Shown here one piece after another: positions 19,298-27,982 of a stretch of DNA of 64,000 bases. Source of the stretch: Dyella flagellata (lineage in GTDB: Bacteria; Pseudomonadota; Gammaproteobacteria; Xanthomonadales; Rhodanobacteraceae). Position numbers and translations under genes: made by a program. The stretch lies in the NCBI RefSeq assembly GCF_030160275.1, contig NZ_BSOA01000013.1, positions 84,978 to 148,977 on the forward strand, written 5' to 3'. Position 1 is the first letter of the stretch; the number at the start of each line of letters is the position of its first letter. The notes under the pieces were generated by a model that was given only the letters and a program-made list of their open reading frames with translations, was not told the origin of the DNA and did no database searches.

Positions 19298-19969
19298 ATG
19301 CCTCCGCTACGTCTGAAACGCTACCTCATCACCGGCTTGCTTACCTTCATGCCGCTATGGGTGACCTGGCTGGTGTTCAAATTCATCGTGGGATTCCTCG
19401 CCGACCTCGGGGCACCGCTGGTGGCCGCGTTCGTCGGTGCCTTGGGCTGGGTGTCGCCCCAGGCTGCCGGCCGGCTCAGCCATGGCTGGATAACATATGT
19501 GCTGGCACTGTTGCTCACCTTGATCGCGCTGTATCTGCTTGGCTTCCTGGCCAATCGCATGATCGGCCAACGTCTACTGCATGCGTTCGACAGCGTGCTG
19601 CAACGGATTCCGCTGGTGCAAACCATCTATGGCGGCACCAAAAAGCTGACGGCCGTGCTGCAGAACAAGCCCAGCGGGATGCAGCGCGTGGTGCTGGTCG
19701 ACTTTCCCCGCCGCGGCATGAAGGTGGTCGGTTTCGTCACCCGCGTGATGAACGAGGAAGGCAGTGGGCGCGAGATCGCGGCCGTGTACATCCCAACCAC
19801 GCCCAACCCCACCGGCGGTTACCTAGAGATGGTTCCGGTGGACGAATTGACGCCCACCGACTGGACCATGGACCAGGCCATGGCCTTCATCATTTCCGGC
19901 GGCGCAGTGGCACCCGATAGTTTGCCGGCATCGCCGGCCGCCTTGCCGCCACAGAGACACGCAGGATGA
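19298..19969 (+). CDS. DUF502 family inner-membrane protein
   Basis: A 223-residue protein with two membrane helices (YLITGLLTFMPLWVTWLVF and ITYVLALLLTLIALYLLGFL), then a soluble domain. RIPLVQTIYGGTKKL and VVLVDFPRRGMKVVGFVT are the signature stretches of DUF502, which plant COV proteins share. No biochemical role is established for the bacterial family. It stands alone, divergent from the ECF operon. Its Pro/Ala-rich tail is likely disordered. Confidence 0.85.
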   Translation: MPPLRLKRYLITGLLTFMPLWVTWLVFKFIVGFLADLGAPLVAAFVGALGWVSPQAAGRLSHGWITYVLALLLTLIALYLLGFLANRMIGQRLLHAFDSVLQRIPLVQTIYGGTKKLTAVLQNKPSGMQRVVLVDFPRRGMKVVGFVTRVMNEEGSGREIAAVYIPTTPNPTGGYLEMVPVDELTPTDWTMDQAMAFIISGGAVAPDSLPASPAALPPQRHAG

Positions 19970-20459
19970 CCAGGCGCCGGGCATGACCGGCTTTGAAGAT
20001 CACCGTTAATTCATTCGGCTAAAGCACCCAAGCCATACATCGCATCGGGGATGCGCTGTGCGTCACGCCGTGGGTGACGGATACACAAGTGCTCGCTGCG
20101 GCATGCAACCGCACGCCACAGCTTGGAGGCTTTTTGCACATGCGTCTGGGATGACGCCGGCATTCAGGCCTCATCGCCCGGCTCAGGCCGTGGCGGCCGT
20201 TCTGTGTCGCACGCTCACAGGCGAGCAGGAGCCTACTACCGTCACCCGAATAAACGGCACAGCAACAAAACTGCTGAACTGACCATTGAATAAAATGAAA
20301 TAATTTCACGGCGTACTGAAACATCCAACAAATACTTCCGCCTTAATCTTCGTGACGCTCATTTCGTCATGAAACGGCGCCCATGATAACACTCAATAAT
20401 CCAGTGCCATCACCGTGATCTAACGATTTTCACCACATCAGTCCCCAGGGAGTGCAATC
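19970..20459. other. Gene-free interval before exported cassette, composition shift
   Basis: No convincing gene. The first ~300 bases are GC-rich with short imperfect palindromes (for example GTCACGCCGTGGGTGAC near 20068). From ~20280 the DNA becomes clearly AT-richer and stays so into the following genes. The promoter for those genes should lie in the last ~150 bases, but I cannot point to a firm -35/-10. Confidence 0.5.
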
Positions 20460-20813
20460 ATGAAAATAAAAAACAAACTTATCCCGCCTCTTTCTATGGC
20501 CATTTTTTCCATGTTAGCAGCCAATGTACATGCTGATGACGCTCAGTGCATCGGCGGAACCTACTATACCGGCTATCTTGTTACGCTTGATCCCGTCCCC
20601 AATAACAACAAGGAAATATTCAAGGCGACCATTAAAACGACAGACGGGAAAAACACATACACACTCCCCGTCGATGAAAATATAGGACCCAGAACACGCA
20701 ATGGCAATATGGTCTATGCAACACTTTTATCAGCCGGCATATCAGGAAATAAAGTTGATTTATGGTGCAACCACTTAAATAAAATCAGCAATGCCGTGAT
20801 TCATTTCGATTGA
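20460..20813 (+). CDS. Small exported protein of unknown function (cassette gene 1)
   Basis: A 117-residue protein with a Sec signal peptide (MKIKNKLIPPLSMAIFSMLA, probable cut after ANVHA). The mature ~92 residues hold two cysteines (AQCIGG and LWCNH) that could form a disulfide. AGGGAG lies eight bases before the ATG. No family recognised. The compact size and the ending LLSAGISGNKVDLWC, followed by a short strand, recall small OB-like secreted subunits, but this is only a fold-level guess. The DNA is AT-rich (21 G/C in the 60 bases from 20461), unlike neighbours, suggesting acquisition. Followed after 51 bases by another small exported protein. Confidence 0.72.
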   Translation: MKIKNKLIPPLSMAIFSMLAANVHADDAQCIGGTYYTGYLVTLDPVPNNNKEIFKATIKTTDGKNTYTLPVDENIGPRTRNGNMVYATLLSAGISGNKVDLWCNHLNKISNAVIHFD

Positions 20814-20864
20814 CCCAATCAACAACTTCTTGCGGCCAATCAGGTCAGGGGAGTATCCGAACTT

Positions 20865-21209
20865 ATGCAAACGATGCAAAAAATAAAAACGAGCATGACC
20901 AACGCGGCACTCGCCATACCATGGGTTGCCGCCCTCTTGCCCACCTCCGTTCAAGCTCAGAACGTGCACTCGTATGACCACGTATCCGTGGTACGCCTGG
21001 ACTATTCTGTTAAAGATATGAAAATCTACACGGAAGACCCGAAGAACAACACCACGCACGTCACTTCCATGTCGTGGTGGATAGACTCGGATATCGGCGA
21101 CAACTACCTTCCATTACTGCTCACGGCCTACTCGAAAGACCTCCCAGTGAACATCAAGGACAGCGCATATTCAGGCCTGGCTGAAATTGAGTTGACCACT
21201 GGCAACTAA
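20865..21209 (+). CDS. Small exported protein of unknown function (cassette gene 2)
   Basis: A 114-residue protein with a signal peptide ending in PTSVQA, giving a mature ~83-residue protein without cysteines. AGGGGAG stands upstream of the ATG. No family recognised. Its second half, LPLLLTAYSKDLPVNIK followed by LAEIELTTGN, resembles the end of cassette gene 1 in spacing: a helix, a turn, a PV or KV strand, and a last beta strand. It lies between two other exported-protein genes with short gaps, so the three are probably one operon. Confidence 0.72.
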   Translation: MQTMQKIKTSMTNAALAIPWVAALLPTSVQAQNVHSYDHVSVVRLDYSVKDMKIYTEDPKNNTTHVTSMSWWIDSDIGDNYLPLLLTAYSKDLPVNIKDSAYSGLAEIELTTGN

Positions 21210-21224
21210 TCAGGAGACATGCTC

Positions 21225-21890
21225 ATGCCTGTCAGTATAAAAAAGATCCTAGCCTGCATAGGCTTATCGTTTGCCGCATGGAGCGCCCTGCCTGCGCAAA
21301 GCATGCCTTTGACCTTCACCCTTAACAACGTCAGAGTGAAAGGGCTGCATATGAAGGGAGAAGACTACTATATCTCGGTACGGGCCGTGGACCAGCAATG
21401 GAATGATACGGATTTTTGGTTTTACTCCGATTCACGCATGTATAGCAAAGGGTGTCCGAGGGAATACTATTTAACCGACGTTACAAAATTCAGGTTACTT
21501 CAGTTTGCACAAATCAACGATCTACCAGTCAGTGTCGACTTATCGAAAGGATACGACGAATACCCTGGTCCTACACCCAACAAAAATATCCGTCGCATGG
21601 TAGTCACGCCTTCAGGCCAAGCGATTGATGTCGTTCCAAACGTTCTCCCGGTGACGAAGACGATCGAGCGCGGACATGTAGTAGGAGTCGGCGATGACGC
21701 GGTGTACATTAAAGACGACTCGTCAGGGTTGACGTACATCATGCATCACGGCGGATGTGAACTCAGCAATAGCGAAGTCAGGGCATGGCGACAGTTCGTC
21801 GAGATGGAACTCGTAGCGCTGAAACAGGACAGGCCTGTCAAAGCAAAATTCGATTATCGTATGCTCGAGCTGGATCTGCTCTCACAGTGA
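21225..21890 (+). CDS. Exported protein of unknown function, likely two similar domains (cassette gene 3)
   Basis: A 221-residue protein with a signal peptide (IKKILACIGLSFAAWSALPA). ATG 21225 is preferred over ATG 21219 because AGGAG is eight bases before it and only two before the other. The mature protein seems to contain two units, each ending in the cassette's helix-PV-strand pattern: RLLQFAQINDLPVSVDL (mid-protein) and MELVALKQDRPVKAKF (C-terminus). Two cysteines (GCPREY, GGCELS) could bond. Family unknown. It ends six bases before the convergent multicopper oxidase stop. Confidence 0.7.
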   Translation: MPVSIKKILACIGLSFAAWSALPAQSMPLTFTLNNVRVKGLHMKGEDYYISVRAVDQQWNDTDFWFYSDSRMYSKGCPREYYLTDVTKFRLLQFAQINDLPVSVDLSKGYDEYPGPTPNKNIRRMVVTPSGQAIDVVPNVLPVTKTIERGHVVGVGDDAVYIKDDSSGLTYIMHHGGCELSNSEVRAWRQFVEMELVALKQDRPVKAKFDYRMLELDLLSQ

Positions 21891-21896
21891 CAGCGG

Positions 21897-23501
21897 CTAG
21901 GCGGCGACCACCTCGAACGGCCGCATCATCTCGTTTGCTTCGTGCTCCAGCAAATGGCAATGCCATGCGTAACGCCCCGCATAGCCATCGAAGCGCACGA
22001 TGATGCGCGTAATCATGCCGGGCCAGGCCTGCACCACATCTTTCCAGCCCGCCTCGCCGGCTGAAGGTGCTTGTGCCGCACCCGTGTAGCGCACGGCTTG
22101 GGCATCCATCCAGGCACCGGTATCAAACGGGCGGCGATCCAGGATCTGGAACTTCACTAGGTGCAGATGGATGGGATGCGTGTCATCGGTGAGGTTGACC
22201 AGGTTCCAGATCTCGGTGCTGCCTAGCACCGGCTTTTCCGTCACCGGCTCGTGCCAGCGCTTGCCGCCAAGCAGCATCAGCATCGGTTCGGCCACGCAAT
22301 CCTGGTAGGAGTCCAGCGTCAGCATGCGCTGCTTGGTAGCAGCCGACTCGGACATACGAGGCACGTCGCGCAGTACGGCGGGCAGCATGCTCGCATCCTT
22401 CGCACGACCGCTGCCGACGCGAAATTGCATGATCGGCAAAGCATCGTTGACCAGTTCGAGCTGCTGTCCGGCGAGAGCGGCAAAGTCGATGACGATGTCC
22501 GCGCGCTCGCCCGGCGCAATGAAGAGGTTGCGCAACGACACCGGCGCGGCAAGCAAACCCTGGTCGCTGCCGATCTGCACGAACGGGCGCCCATCGCGCA
22601 TTTTCAGGTTGAAGAACCGCGCATTGGAAGCATTCAGCACGCGAAAGCGGTAGCGACGCGGCTGCACCTCCAGATACGGCAGCAACGCGCCGTTGACGAG
22701 CATGGCGTTGCCGAACACTTCCGAAACCCACGGCGCTTCGCTATTGCCCGAGACCGGGTAGTAAAGCTGCGCAGCGGTGGTTAGCAACCTATCGCTCAGG
22801 GTCAGCGGAATTTCCTGCTCGCCTTGCGGCAGGCCCAAGGCTTGCTCGTGTTCGTCACGCACGATGAAATGACCGAACATGCCCGCATAGATATTCAGGC
22901 GATTGATACCCATCGCGTGATCGTGATACCACAAAGCGGCCGCATCCTGCCGGTTCGGATAGGTATGTAAGCGCGATTGGCCAGGCACGTACCAGTCATC
23001 CGGGTAACCATCGCTTGCGGTCGGCACGCAAGCACCATGCACATGTACTACAGCGCGAACTTCGGGCTGGTCTTTTTCGGCACCATGAATGCGATGGTCG
23101 ATCGGCAGAAAGTGCTTGGAAGGAAGTAAATTGCGCCAATCGATGCGCAATACCTTGCCGCTTTGCGCCTCGATGCTAGGCCCAGGCATGCAGCCACCGT
23201 AGGTCCACAGGCGCGTGGGCGGCAGATCGTGATGCAGGCGTTGTTCGGCTTCACGCATATCCACGCGCAGCGTCGTGCCGTCGGCGCGCAGCACCGGCGG
23301 TAGCGGCAATCGGTCGACGAACGGTTTGAGCTGGCCAGGATCGAGCAGGCGCGGCACGCTCGCCTGATCTGCCACCAGGTGCTTGCACAAGGGGCCACCA
23401 CCCAGCTTGCCCATTCCGCGCATGTCATGCGCGCCCAGACGCGTAGAGCATGCGCCCAGCCCCAACACCGTCCATTTCAGAAAATCGCGGCGAGTCGACA
23501 C
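21897..23501 (-). CDS. Multicopper oxidase with Tat signal (CotA/bilirubin-oxidase-like)
   Basis: A 534-residue three-cupredoxin oxidase coupling substrate oxidation to O2 reduction at a trinuclear copper site. Copper ligands are visible as VHVHGAC, LWYHDHAMG, HPIHLHLVKF and the final WHCHLLEHEANEMM (type-1 Cys, His and axial Met). A twin-arginine signal (STRRDFLKW) at the start sends it to the periplasm. I chose GTG 23501: the open frame continues upstream through a rho-independent terminator, which cannot be coding in practice. Substrate unknown; CotA-like enzymes oxidise phenols, bilirubin or metals. Confidence 0.9.
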   Translation of the reverse strand: MSTRRDFLKWTVLGLGACSTRLGAHDMRGMGKLGGGPLCKHLVADQASVPRLLDPGQLKPFVDRLPLPPVLRADGTTLRVDMREAEQRLHHDLPPTRLWTYGGCMPGPSIEAQSGKVLRIDWRNLLPSKHFLPIDHRIHGAEKDQPEVRAVVHVHGACVPTASDGYPDDWYVPGQSRLHTYPNRQDAAALWYHDHAMGINRLNIYAGMFGHFIVRDEHEQALGLPQGEQEIPLTLSDRLLTTAAQLYYPVSGNSEAPWVSEVFGNAMLVNGALLPYLEVQPRRYRFRVLNASNARFFNLKMRDGRPFVQIGSDQGLLAAPVSLRNLFIAPGERADIVIDFAALAGQQLELVNDALPIMQFRVGSGRAKDASMLPAVLRDVPRMSESAATKQRMLTLDSYQDCVAEPMLMLLGGKRWHEPVTEKPVLGSTEIWNLVNLTDDTHPIHLHLVKFQILDRRPFDTGAWMDAQAVRYTGAAQAPSAGEAGWKDVVQAWPGMITRIIVRFDGYAGRYAWHCHLLEHEANEMMRPFEVVAA

Positions 23502-23518
23502 GGTGGATTTCTCGTAAG

Positions 23519-23552
23519 CAAAAAGGCATCGCCCCAGCCAGTGGGGCGATGC
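23519..23552 (-). terminator. Rho-independent terminator of the phosphatase/phospholipase gene
   Basis: GCATCGCCCC and GGGGCGATGC arms around a 7-base loop (23526-23552), followed on the minus strand by CTTTTTG. It lies 38 bases after the phosphatase stop and ends before the oxidase GTG. Confidence 0.85.
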
Positions 23553-23589
23553 TTGCAACATTCTGACGTCTTGATCAACAACGCGCGAA

Positions 23590-25227
23590 TTACTTCCCGG
23601 TCACCGGCTCGCCGGTGCTTGCGTCCAGGAACAGGCGGCGGTTTTCGCCGAACGGGTCGTCGAAATCGAACATCTTGGTGAGCTTGCCGGCCACCGCATC
23701 GAACGAGCCGCCACCAAGGCGCTGGCCACCCAGCCAGTTGTCTTCGATGAAGCGCGTGATCGAGCTTTGGTCGGTCACCGTGTGATCGACGTAATTGCGG
23801 CGGGCCCATGGCGAAATCACCAACAGCGGCAGGCGCGGGCCGTAACCGCAGCGCCCCTGTACCGCCTGGTTGGTATTCACGCCCGGCAGCGTGCTGCGGC
23901 CGTTGCACACGCCCGCGGCATTGAGCGCATCCTGGCTGGTCTGCGAGGCGTTCACCCGTGGCGAGGTCTGGTGGTCATACCAGCCGTCGGAGTCGTCATA
24001 GGCAATCACCACGGCGGTGTCGCGCCATTCCGGCCGCTGCTGCAGGAAGTTGAGCACGTGCACGATGAACTGCTGCTCGTCCAGCGGATCGGAATAGCCG
24101 GCATGGCCGTCCTGGTAGCCCGGCGCCTTGAGGAAGCTCACCGCCGGCATGTTGCCCGCTTCCACCGCGGCGTAGAAATCGTTGAGGTCGTACTGGTGAT
24201 TGGCCGCATCGCCGTAGTGGCCGATCATCGCCACCGAGGTGGGACGCGCGTGCGTAGGATTGGCAGTGTGCGAGTAATACTGGAACGGCTGGTGATGCGG
24301 GATATAGTCCGCCTTCTTCGCCTGTGTCACCGTAGAGGTGGTGCTGCGCTTGCAGCCGGTGCTGCCATTCGGGTTGATGGTGGAGAGATCGAAACCGCCT
24401 TCGAAGAAACCCCAGGTGATGCGCTTGGCGCTGAGCAACTCGCCGATGTTCTTGCCGCTCATGCGCACGCGCGCACCGCTGGAGTTGGAACACACGTCGT
24501 CGATCGGGTCGGCATCGCTGATCAGCGTGTAGCCACCCTGGCCATCGGCAACCACGTCCCCGGCAGCGGCCAACTGTTCGCTGACGCCGTTGGTCTGGCC
24601 CGAAACCAGGTTCAGTGCGCCCGGCGTGGACGGACCGAAGGTGGTGTTGTAGCTGTTGTCGCTCATGGCGAAATGCTGGGCGTAATGCCACAGCGCGGTA
24701 ACGGTGTTGCCGTCGTAGTAACCCATCACTTGGCCAGTGCCGTCTTCAGCCGTGCTGCCACCCGGCAGGGTTTCACCCGAACCGGTGTACTTCGGAAACA
24801 GATCCATGGCGCCGTTGTCGAACGCCTGCTGCTCCGGCATGTAGTCGTGATCCTGGTCGGCCGTGGCGGCCTGGGCGCGCGACAGGCGGAACGGATTGAT
24901 CGCCCCTGTGCCGTTGGCGGCGTTGTTGGCATTCGGATTATTGCCGAGCAGTTCCTTGCTGAGGCCGTTGACCTTCGGCGTATCCGGCTTCGCGTAGAAC
25001 GGCGGCTCGCCCGCCGGGTTCGCCGCATAAGGATAGGTGCCGAAGTAGTGATCGAAGGACACGTTCTCCTGAAAGATCACCACCAGGTGCTTGATCGGCG
25101 TGGCGGTGGGAACATGCTTATGTCCCTGCCAGGAAGCAGCATCGACGGCCGGATCCGGCGCGGACAACGCGACGGCGGACAGTGTTAGCAAGCAGGCAGC
25201 AAGACAGACGGCAAGACGAGAGCGCAT
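23590..25227 (-). CDS. Exported acid phosphatase / phospholipase C family protein
   Basis: A 545-residue exported phosphoesterase of the AcpA/phospholipase C superfamily. A Sec signal (LAVCLAACLLTLSAVALSA) is followed by the family start IKHLVVIFQENVSFDHYFGT, with Asn/Glu metal-site residues. Further family stretches are SDNSYNTTFGPSTPGALNL, PAVSFLKAPGYQDGHAGYSD, AYDDSDGWYDHQ and the ending LLVISPWARRNYVDH. Members hydrolyse phosphomonoesters or phospholipids in the periplasm or outside the cell. The substrate cannot be told from sequence. A terminator separates it from the downstream oxidase gene. Confidence 0.88.
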   Translation of the reverse strand: MRSRLAVCLAACLLTLSAVALSAPDPAVDAASWQGHKHVPTATPIKHLVVIFQENVSFDHYFGTYPYAANPAGEPPFYAKPDTPKVNGLSKELLGNNPNANNAANGTGAINPFRLSRAQAATADQDHDYMPEQQAFDNGAMDLFPKYTGSGETLPGGSTAEDGTGQVMGYYDGNTVTALWHYAQHFAMSDNSYNTTFGPSTPGALNLVSGQTNGVSEQLAAAGDVVADGQGGYTLISDADPIDDVCSNSSGARVRMSGKNIGELLSAKRITWGFFEGGFDLSTINPNGSTGCKRSTTSTVTQAKKADYIPHHQPFQYYSHTANPTHARPTSVAMIGHYGDAANHQYDLNDFYAAVEAGNMPAVSFLKAPGYQDGHAGYSDPLDEQQFIVHVLNFLQQRPEWRDTAVVIAYDDSDGWYDHQTSPRVNASQTSQDALNAAGVCNGRSTLPGVNTNQAVQGRCGYGPRLPLLVISPWARRNYVDHTVTDQSSITRFIEDNWLGGQRLGGGSFDAVAGKLTKMFDFDDPFGENRRLFLDASTGEPVTGK

Positions 25228-25347
25228 GGCAGCCTCCGGTGACGGTCAATGGGCACGCTCCCCTCGGCGCGACAGGCGGGACCTTAGCGCTTGGCCATGA
25301 CAGGCGAATAACAGCTGCTCGACGAGTGCGGGTTTTCGGTGGGCTGC

Positions 25348-25375
25348 GTAGCTGGGATAGCCATCCCGGCCTGCA
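25348..25375. repeat. Single REP unit
   Basis: GTAGCTGGGATAGCCATCCC, followed by GGCCTGCA, is one degenerate unit upstream of the phosphatase gene and of the M13 peptidase. Confidence 0.7.
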
Positions 25376-25564
25376 CACGGCATAACCGCACAAACGGCCA
25401 CGGCGGGCGCCTACCCCACCCCTGACCTTTGACACTGGGTACACCATGACCTATGACCTAGCTTGGGAAGTCATGGCCGGAATCGGCATTGCGCGCGATA
25501 CCAAGGCCAGCCAAACCAGGAAGCGCCCCGGGCGATTCATACGACCTTTTCCAGAGGGATATTC

Positions 25565-27691
25565 ATGACCTACAAGCATTTGAAGCCGCTGTTGCTCGCC
25601 GCGAGCGTCACCTTTGCCCTGGCCGCGTGCGGCAAGCAAGAGCAAGCCCAGACACCGGCCCCGGCACCGTCGGCCAGCGCACCTGCCGCTGCAGCCAGCA
25701 CCGCCGCTGCCACCAAGCCGGTCAGCGTGTTCGACGCCAGCGAGCTGGACGCCTCCATCAACGCGTGCCAGGACTTCAACGGCTTCGTCAATGCCAAATG
25801 GGTCGCCGCCCACCCGATTCCGCAGGACCGCACCCGTTGGGGCGCGTTCGATGCGCTGGCCGAGCAGAGCCTGAGCACGCAGCACGACATCGTTGATGCG
25901 GCCGCCAAGAACATCGCACAGGCCAAGCCGGGGTCGATCGAACAGAAGATCGGCTACCTGTACCAGGCCGGCATGGACCAGGACGCCGTCAACAAGCTTG
26001 GCTACGATCCGATCAAGCCGCAGCTCGCCGCGATCGATGCGCTGAAAAAGCCGGCTGACGTCGCCAAGTACATTACTGACCGCTTCGCCGACGGCGACAG
26101 CCAGGTGTTCGAATTCGGCTCCGGCGCCGACTTCAAGGATGCCAAGATCCAGATCGGTTTCGCCAACCAGTCGGGCCTGGGCCTGCCCACGCGCGACTAC
26201 TACACCGAGGCGAAATACGCCGATATCCGCAGTGCCTACAAGGACTATATCGCCAAGTCGCTGGAGCTGACCGGCGTAGCCGAGGCCGATGCCAAGAAGC
26301 AGGCCGACGAAGTGCTGGCATTCGAAACCAAGCTGGCGCAGTCCTCGCTCTCGCCCACCGAAATGCGCGACCTGGACAACCAATATCACTTCGTGAGCGT
26401 GGCCGAGGCGGACAAGCTCACTGCGCACTTCAACTGGGGTGACTTCTTCAAGGCCCAGGGCGTTAGCATCGACAAGGGCTTCTCGCTGTCACAGCCGAAG
26501 TTCTTCGCCGAATTCGACAAGCTGCTGACCACCGCGCCGATAGCGCAATGGCAAGCTTATCTGCGCTTCCACGCCATCAGCAGCGCTTCGCCGTACCTGA
26601 GCACCGCCTTCCAGGACAACCGCTTCGATTTCTACGGCAAGACGCTTTCCGGCCAGCCGGAACAGAAGCCGCTGTGGAAGCGCGTGCTGGGTGCAGTCAA
26701 CGGCTCCATGGGCGAAGCCTTGGGCCAGCTGTACGTGGCCAAGGAGTTCACGCCCGAAGCCAAGCAGCGTGCGCAGGATCTGGTGACCAATGTGCGCGAA
26801 GCCCTGAAGGATCGCATCCAGCACCTGGATTGGATGAGCGACGCCACCAAGCAGAAGGCGCTGGACAAGTGGCAGAAGTTCCTGCCCAAGATCGGCTACC
26901 CGGACCACTGGCGCAGCTGGGATGGCCTGGACATCAAGCAGGGCGACTACTACGGCAGCCTGATGGCCGCGGCCAAATTCAACTACCAATGGGACATTGG
27001 CCACATCGGCAAGCCCACCGACCGCACCGAGTGGGGCATGACGCCACAAACGGTGAACGCCTACTACGATCCCAGCACCAACACCATCAACTTCCCGGCC
27101 GCCATCCTGCAGCCGCCGTTCTTCTATGCCAAGGGCGATGACGCGATCAACTACGGCGGCATCGGCGCCGTGATCGGGCACGAGTCCAGCCACGGCTTCG
27201 ACGACCAGGGCGCGCAGTTCGACGGCGACGGCAACAAGGCCGACTGGTGGACGGCGCAGGACAAGGCGCAGTTCAAGGCACGCACCGGCAAACTGGTGGA
27301 TCAGTTCAACGGGTATGCGCCGATCAAGGACAAGCCGGACCTGCACGTCAATGGCCAGCTGACCCTGGGCGAGAACATTGCGGACCTGGGCGGCATCAAC
27401 GTGGCCTACGATGCTCTGCAGGATGCGCTGAAGAAGAACCCCAGCGAGGCGCAGGACAAGATCGACGGCTACACTGAAGACCAGCGCTTCTTCTTGAGCT
27501 GGGCGCGCGTATGGCGCAACAACACCCGCGAGAAGCAAGCGGAGTTGTATCTGAACATCGATCCGCACGCTCCGGCTTCGCTGCGCGCTGTTGGTGCGCC
27601 GTCGAACATGCCGGCATTTGCGCAGGCCTTCCAGTGCAAGGCGGGCGACACGATGGTCCGTGACGGCGACAAGCAGGTGAAGATCTGGTAA
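25565..27691 (+). CDS. M13-family zinc metallopeptidase, lipoprotein (PepO/neprilysin-like)
   Basis: A 708-residue peptidase. It opens with a lipoprotein signal (lipobox LAAC, C22) and an Ala/Pro-rich linker, so it is membrane-anchored in the periplasm. The active site is HESSH (H539, E540, H543) with the third zinc ligand in ENIADLGG (E603), as in neprilysin. VNAYYDPSTNTINFPAAIL is the substrate-binding stretch and ends like the family with KQVKIW. ATG 25565 has AGAGGG upstream and starts the signal; a longer frame adds 34 residues with none. Likely cleaves short peptides. A strong terminator follows at 27721. Confidence 0.93.
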   Translation: MTYKHLKPLLLAASVTFALAACGKQEQAQTPAPAPSASAPAAAASTAAATKPVSVFDASELDASINACQDFNGFVNAKWVAAHPIPQDRTRWGAFDALAEQSLSTQHDIVDAAAKNIAQAKPGSIEQKIGYLYQAGMDQDAVNKLGYDPIKPQLAAIDALKKPADVAKYITDRFADGDSQVFEFGSGADFKDAKIQIGFANQSGLGLPTRDYYTEAKYADIRSAYKDYIAKSLELTGVAEADAKKQADEVLAFETKLAQSSLSPTEMRDLDNQYHFVSVAEADKLTAHFNWGDFFKAQGVSIDKGFSLSQPKFFAEFDKLLTTAPIAQWQAYLRFHAISSASPYLSTAFQDNRFDFYGKTLSGQPEQKPLWKRVLGAVNGSMGEALGQLYVAKEFTPEAKQRAQDLVTNVREALKDRIQHLDWMSDATKQKALDKWQKFLPKIGYPDHWRSWDGLDIKQGDYYGSLMAAAKFNYQWDIGHIGKPTDRTEWGMTPQTVNAYYDPSTNTINFPAAILQPPFFYAKGDDAINYGGIGAVIGHESSHGFDDQGAQFDGDGNKADWWTAQDKAQFKARTGKLVDQFNGYAPIKDKPDLHVNGQLTLGENIADLGGINVAYDALQDALKKNPSEAQDKIDGYTEDQRFFLSWARVWRNNTREKQAELYLNIDPHAPASLRAVGAPSNMPAFAQAFQCKAGDTMVRDGDKQVKIW

Positions 27692-27720
27692 GTCGCACGA
27701 CGCCCTAGTTGGGAAAACCA

Positions 27721-27751
27721 AAGCCCCGCATCGCCGATGCGGGGCTTTTTC
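27721..27751 (+). terminator. Rho-independent terminator of the M13 peptidase gene
   Basis: AAGCCCCGCATCGCCGATGC followed by GGGGCTTTTTC: an 8-bp GC-rich stem and T-tract, 29 bases after the stop codon. Confidence 0.92.
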
Positions 27752-27754
27752 GTG

Positions 27755-27824
27755 GATAGGCTGGGATGACAATCCCAGCATCCCTGCACCGCGAGAAAGC
27801 TGGGATTGGCATCCCAGCCTACGC
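27755..27824. repeat. REP pair
   Basis: Two inverted units (TAGGCTGGGATGACAATCCC and the opposite GCTGGGATTGGCATCCCAGC) separated by ~16 bases, between the M13 terminator and the TonB receptor promoter region. Confidence 0.88.
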
Positions 27825-27864
27825 GGCGGTCGCTGCTTCACAGACGTGTAACATTATGTAAGAA

Positions 27865-27881
27865 TGGGAACGATTCGTATT
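27865..27881 (+). promoter_or_regulatory. Candidate Fur box upstream of the TonB receptor
   Basis: TGGGAACGATTCGTATT matches the Fur consensus TGAGAATCATTCTCATT at 12 of 17 positions by eye. It lies about 100 bases before the receptor ATG. Iron regulation would fit a siderophore receptor followed by PiuC. Confidence 0.5.
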
Positions 27882-27982
27882 TACAGAACGCCTTTCAAGG
27901 TCGCAAGCGGGATTGAGCCCAGACGCGCTCAAGCAGCCAGCCAAGCCGGTTCTGTTCCTTCCACCTTGCCGACATCGTTCCC

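Noticed and set aside
20019..20324. Open frames on both strands upstream of the exported cassette
   Set aside because: They overlap each other, have atypical composition, and lack ribosome sites or recognisable features.
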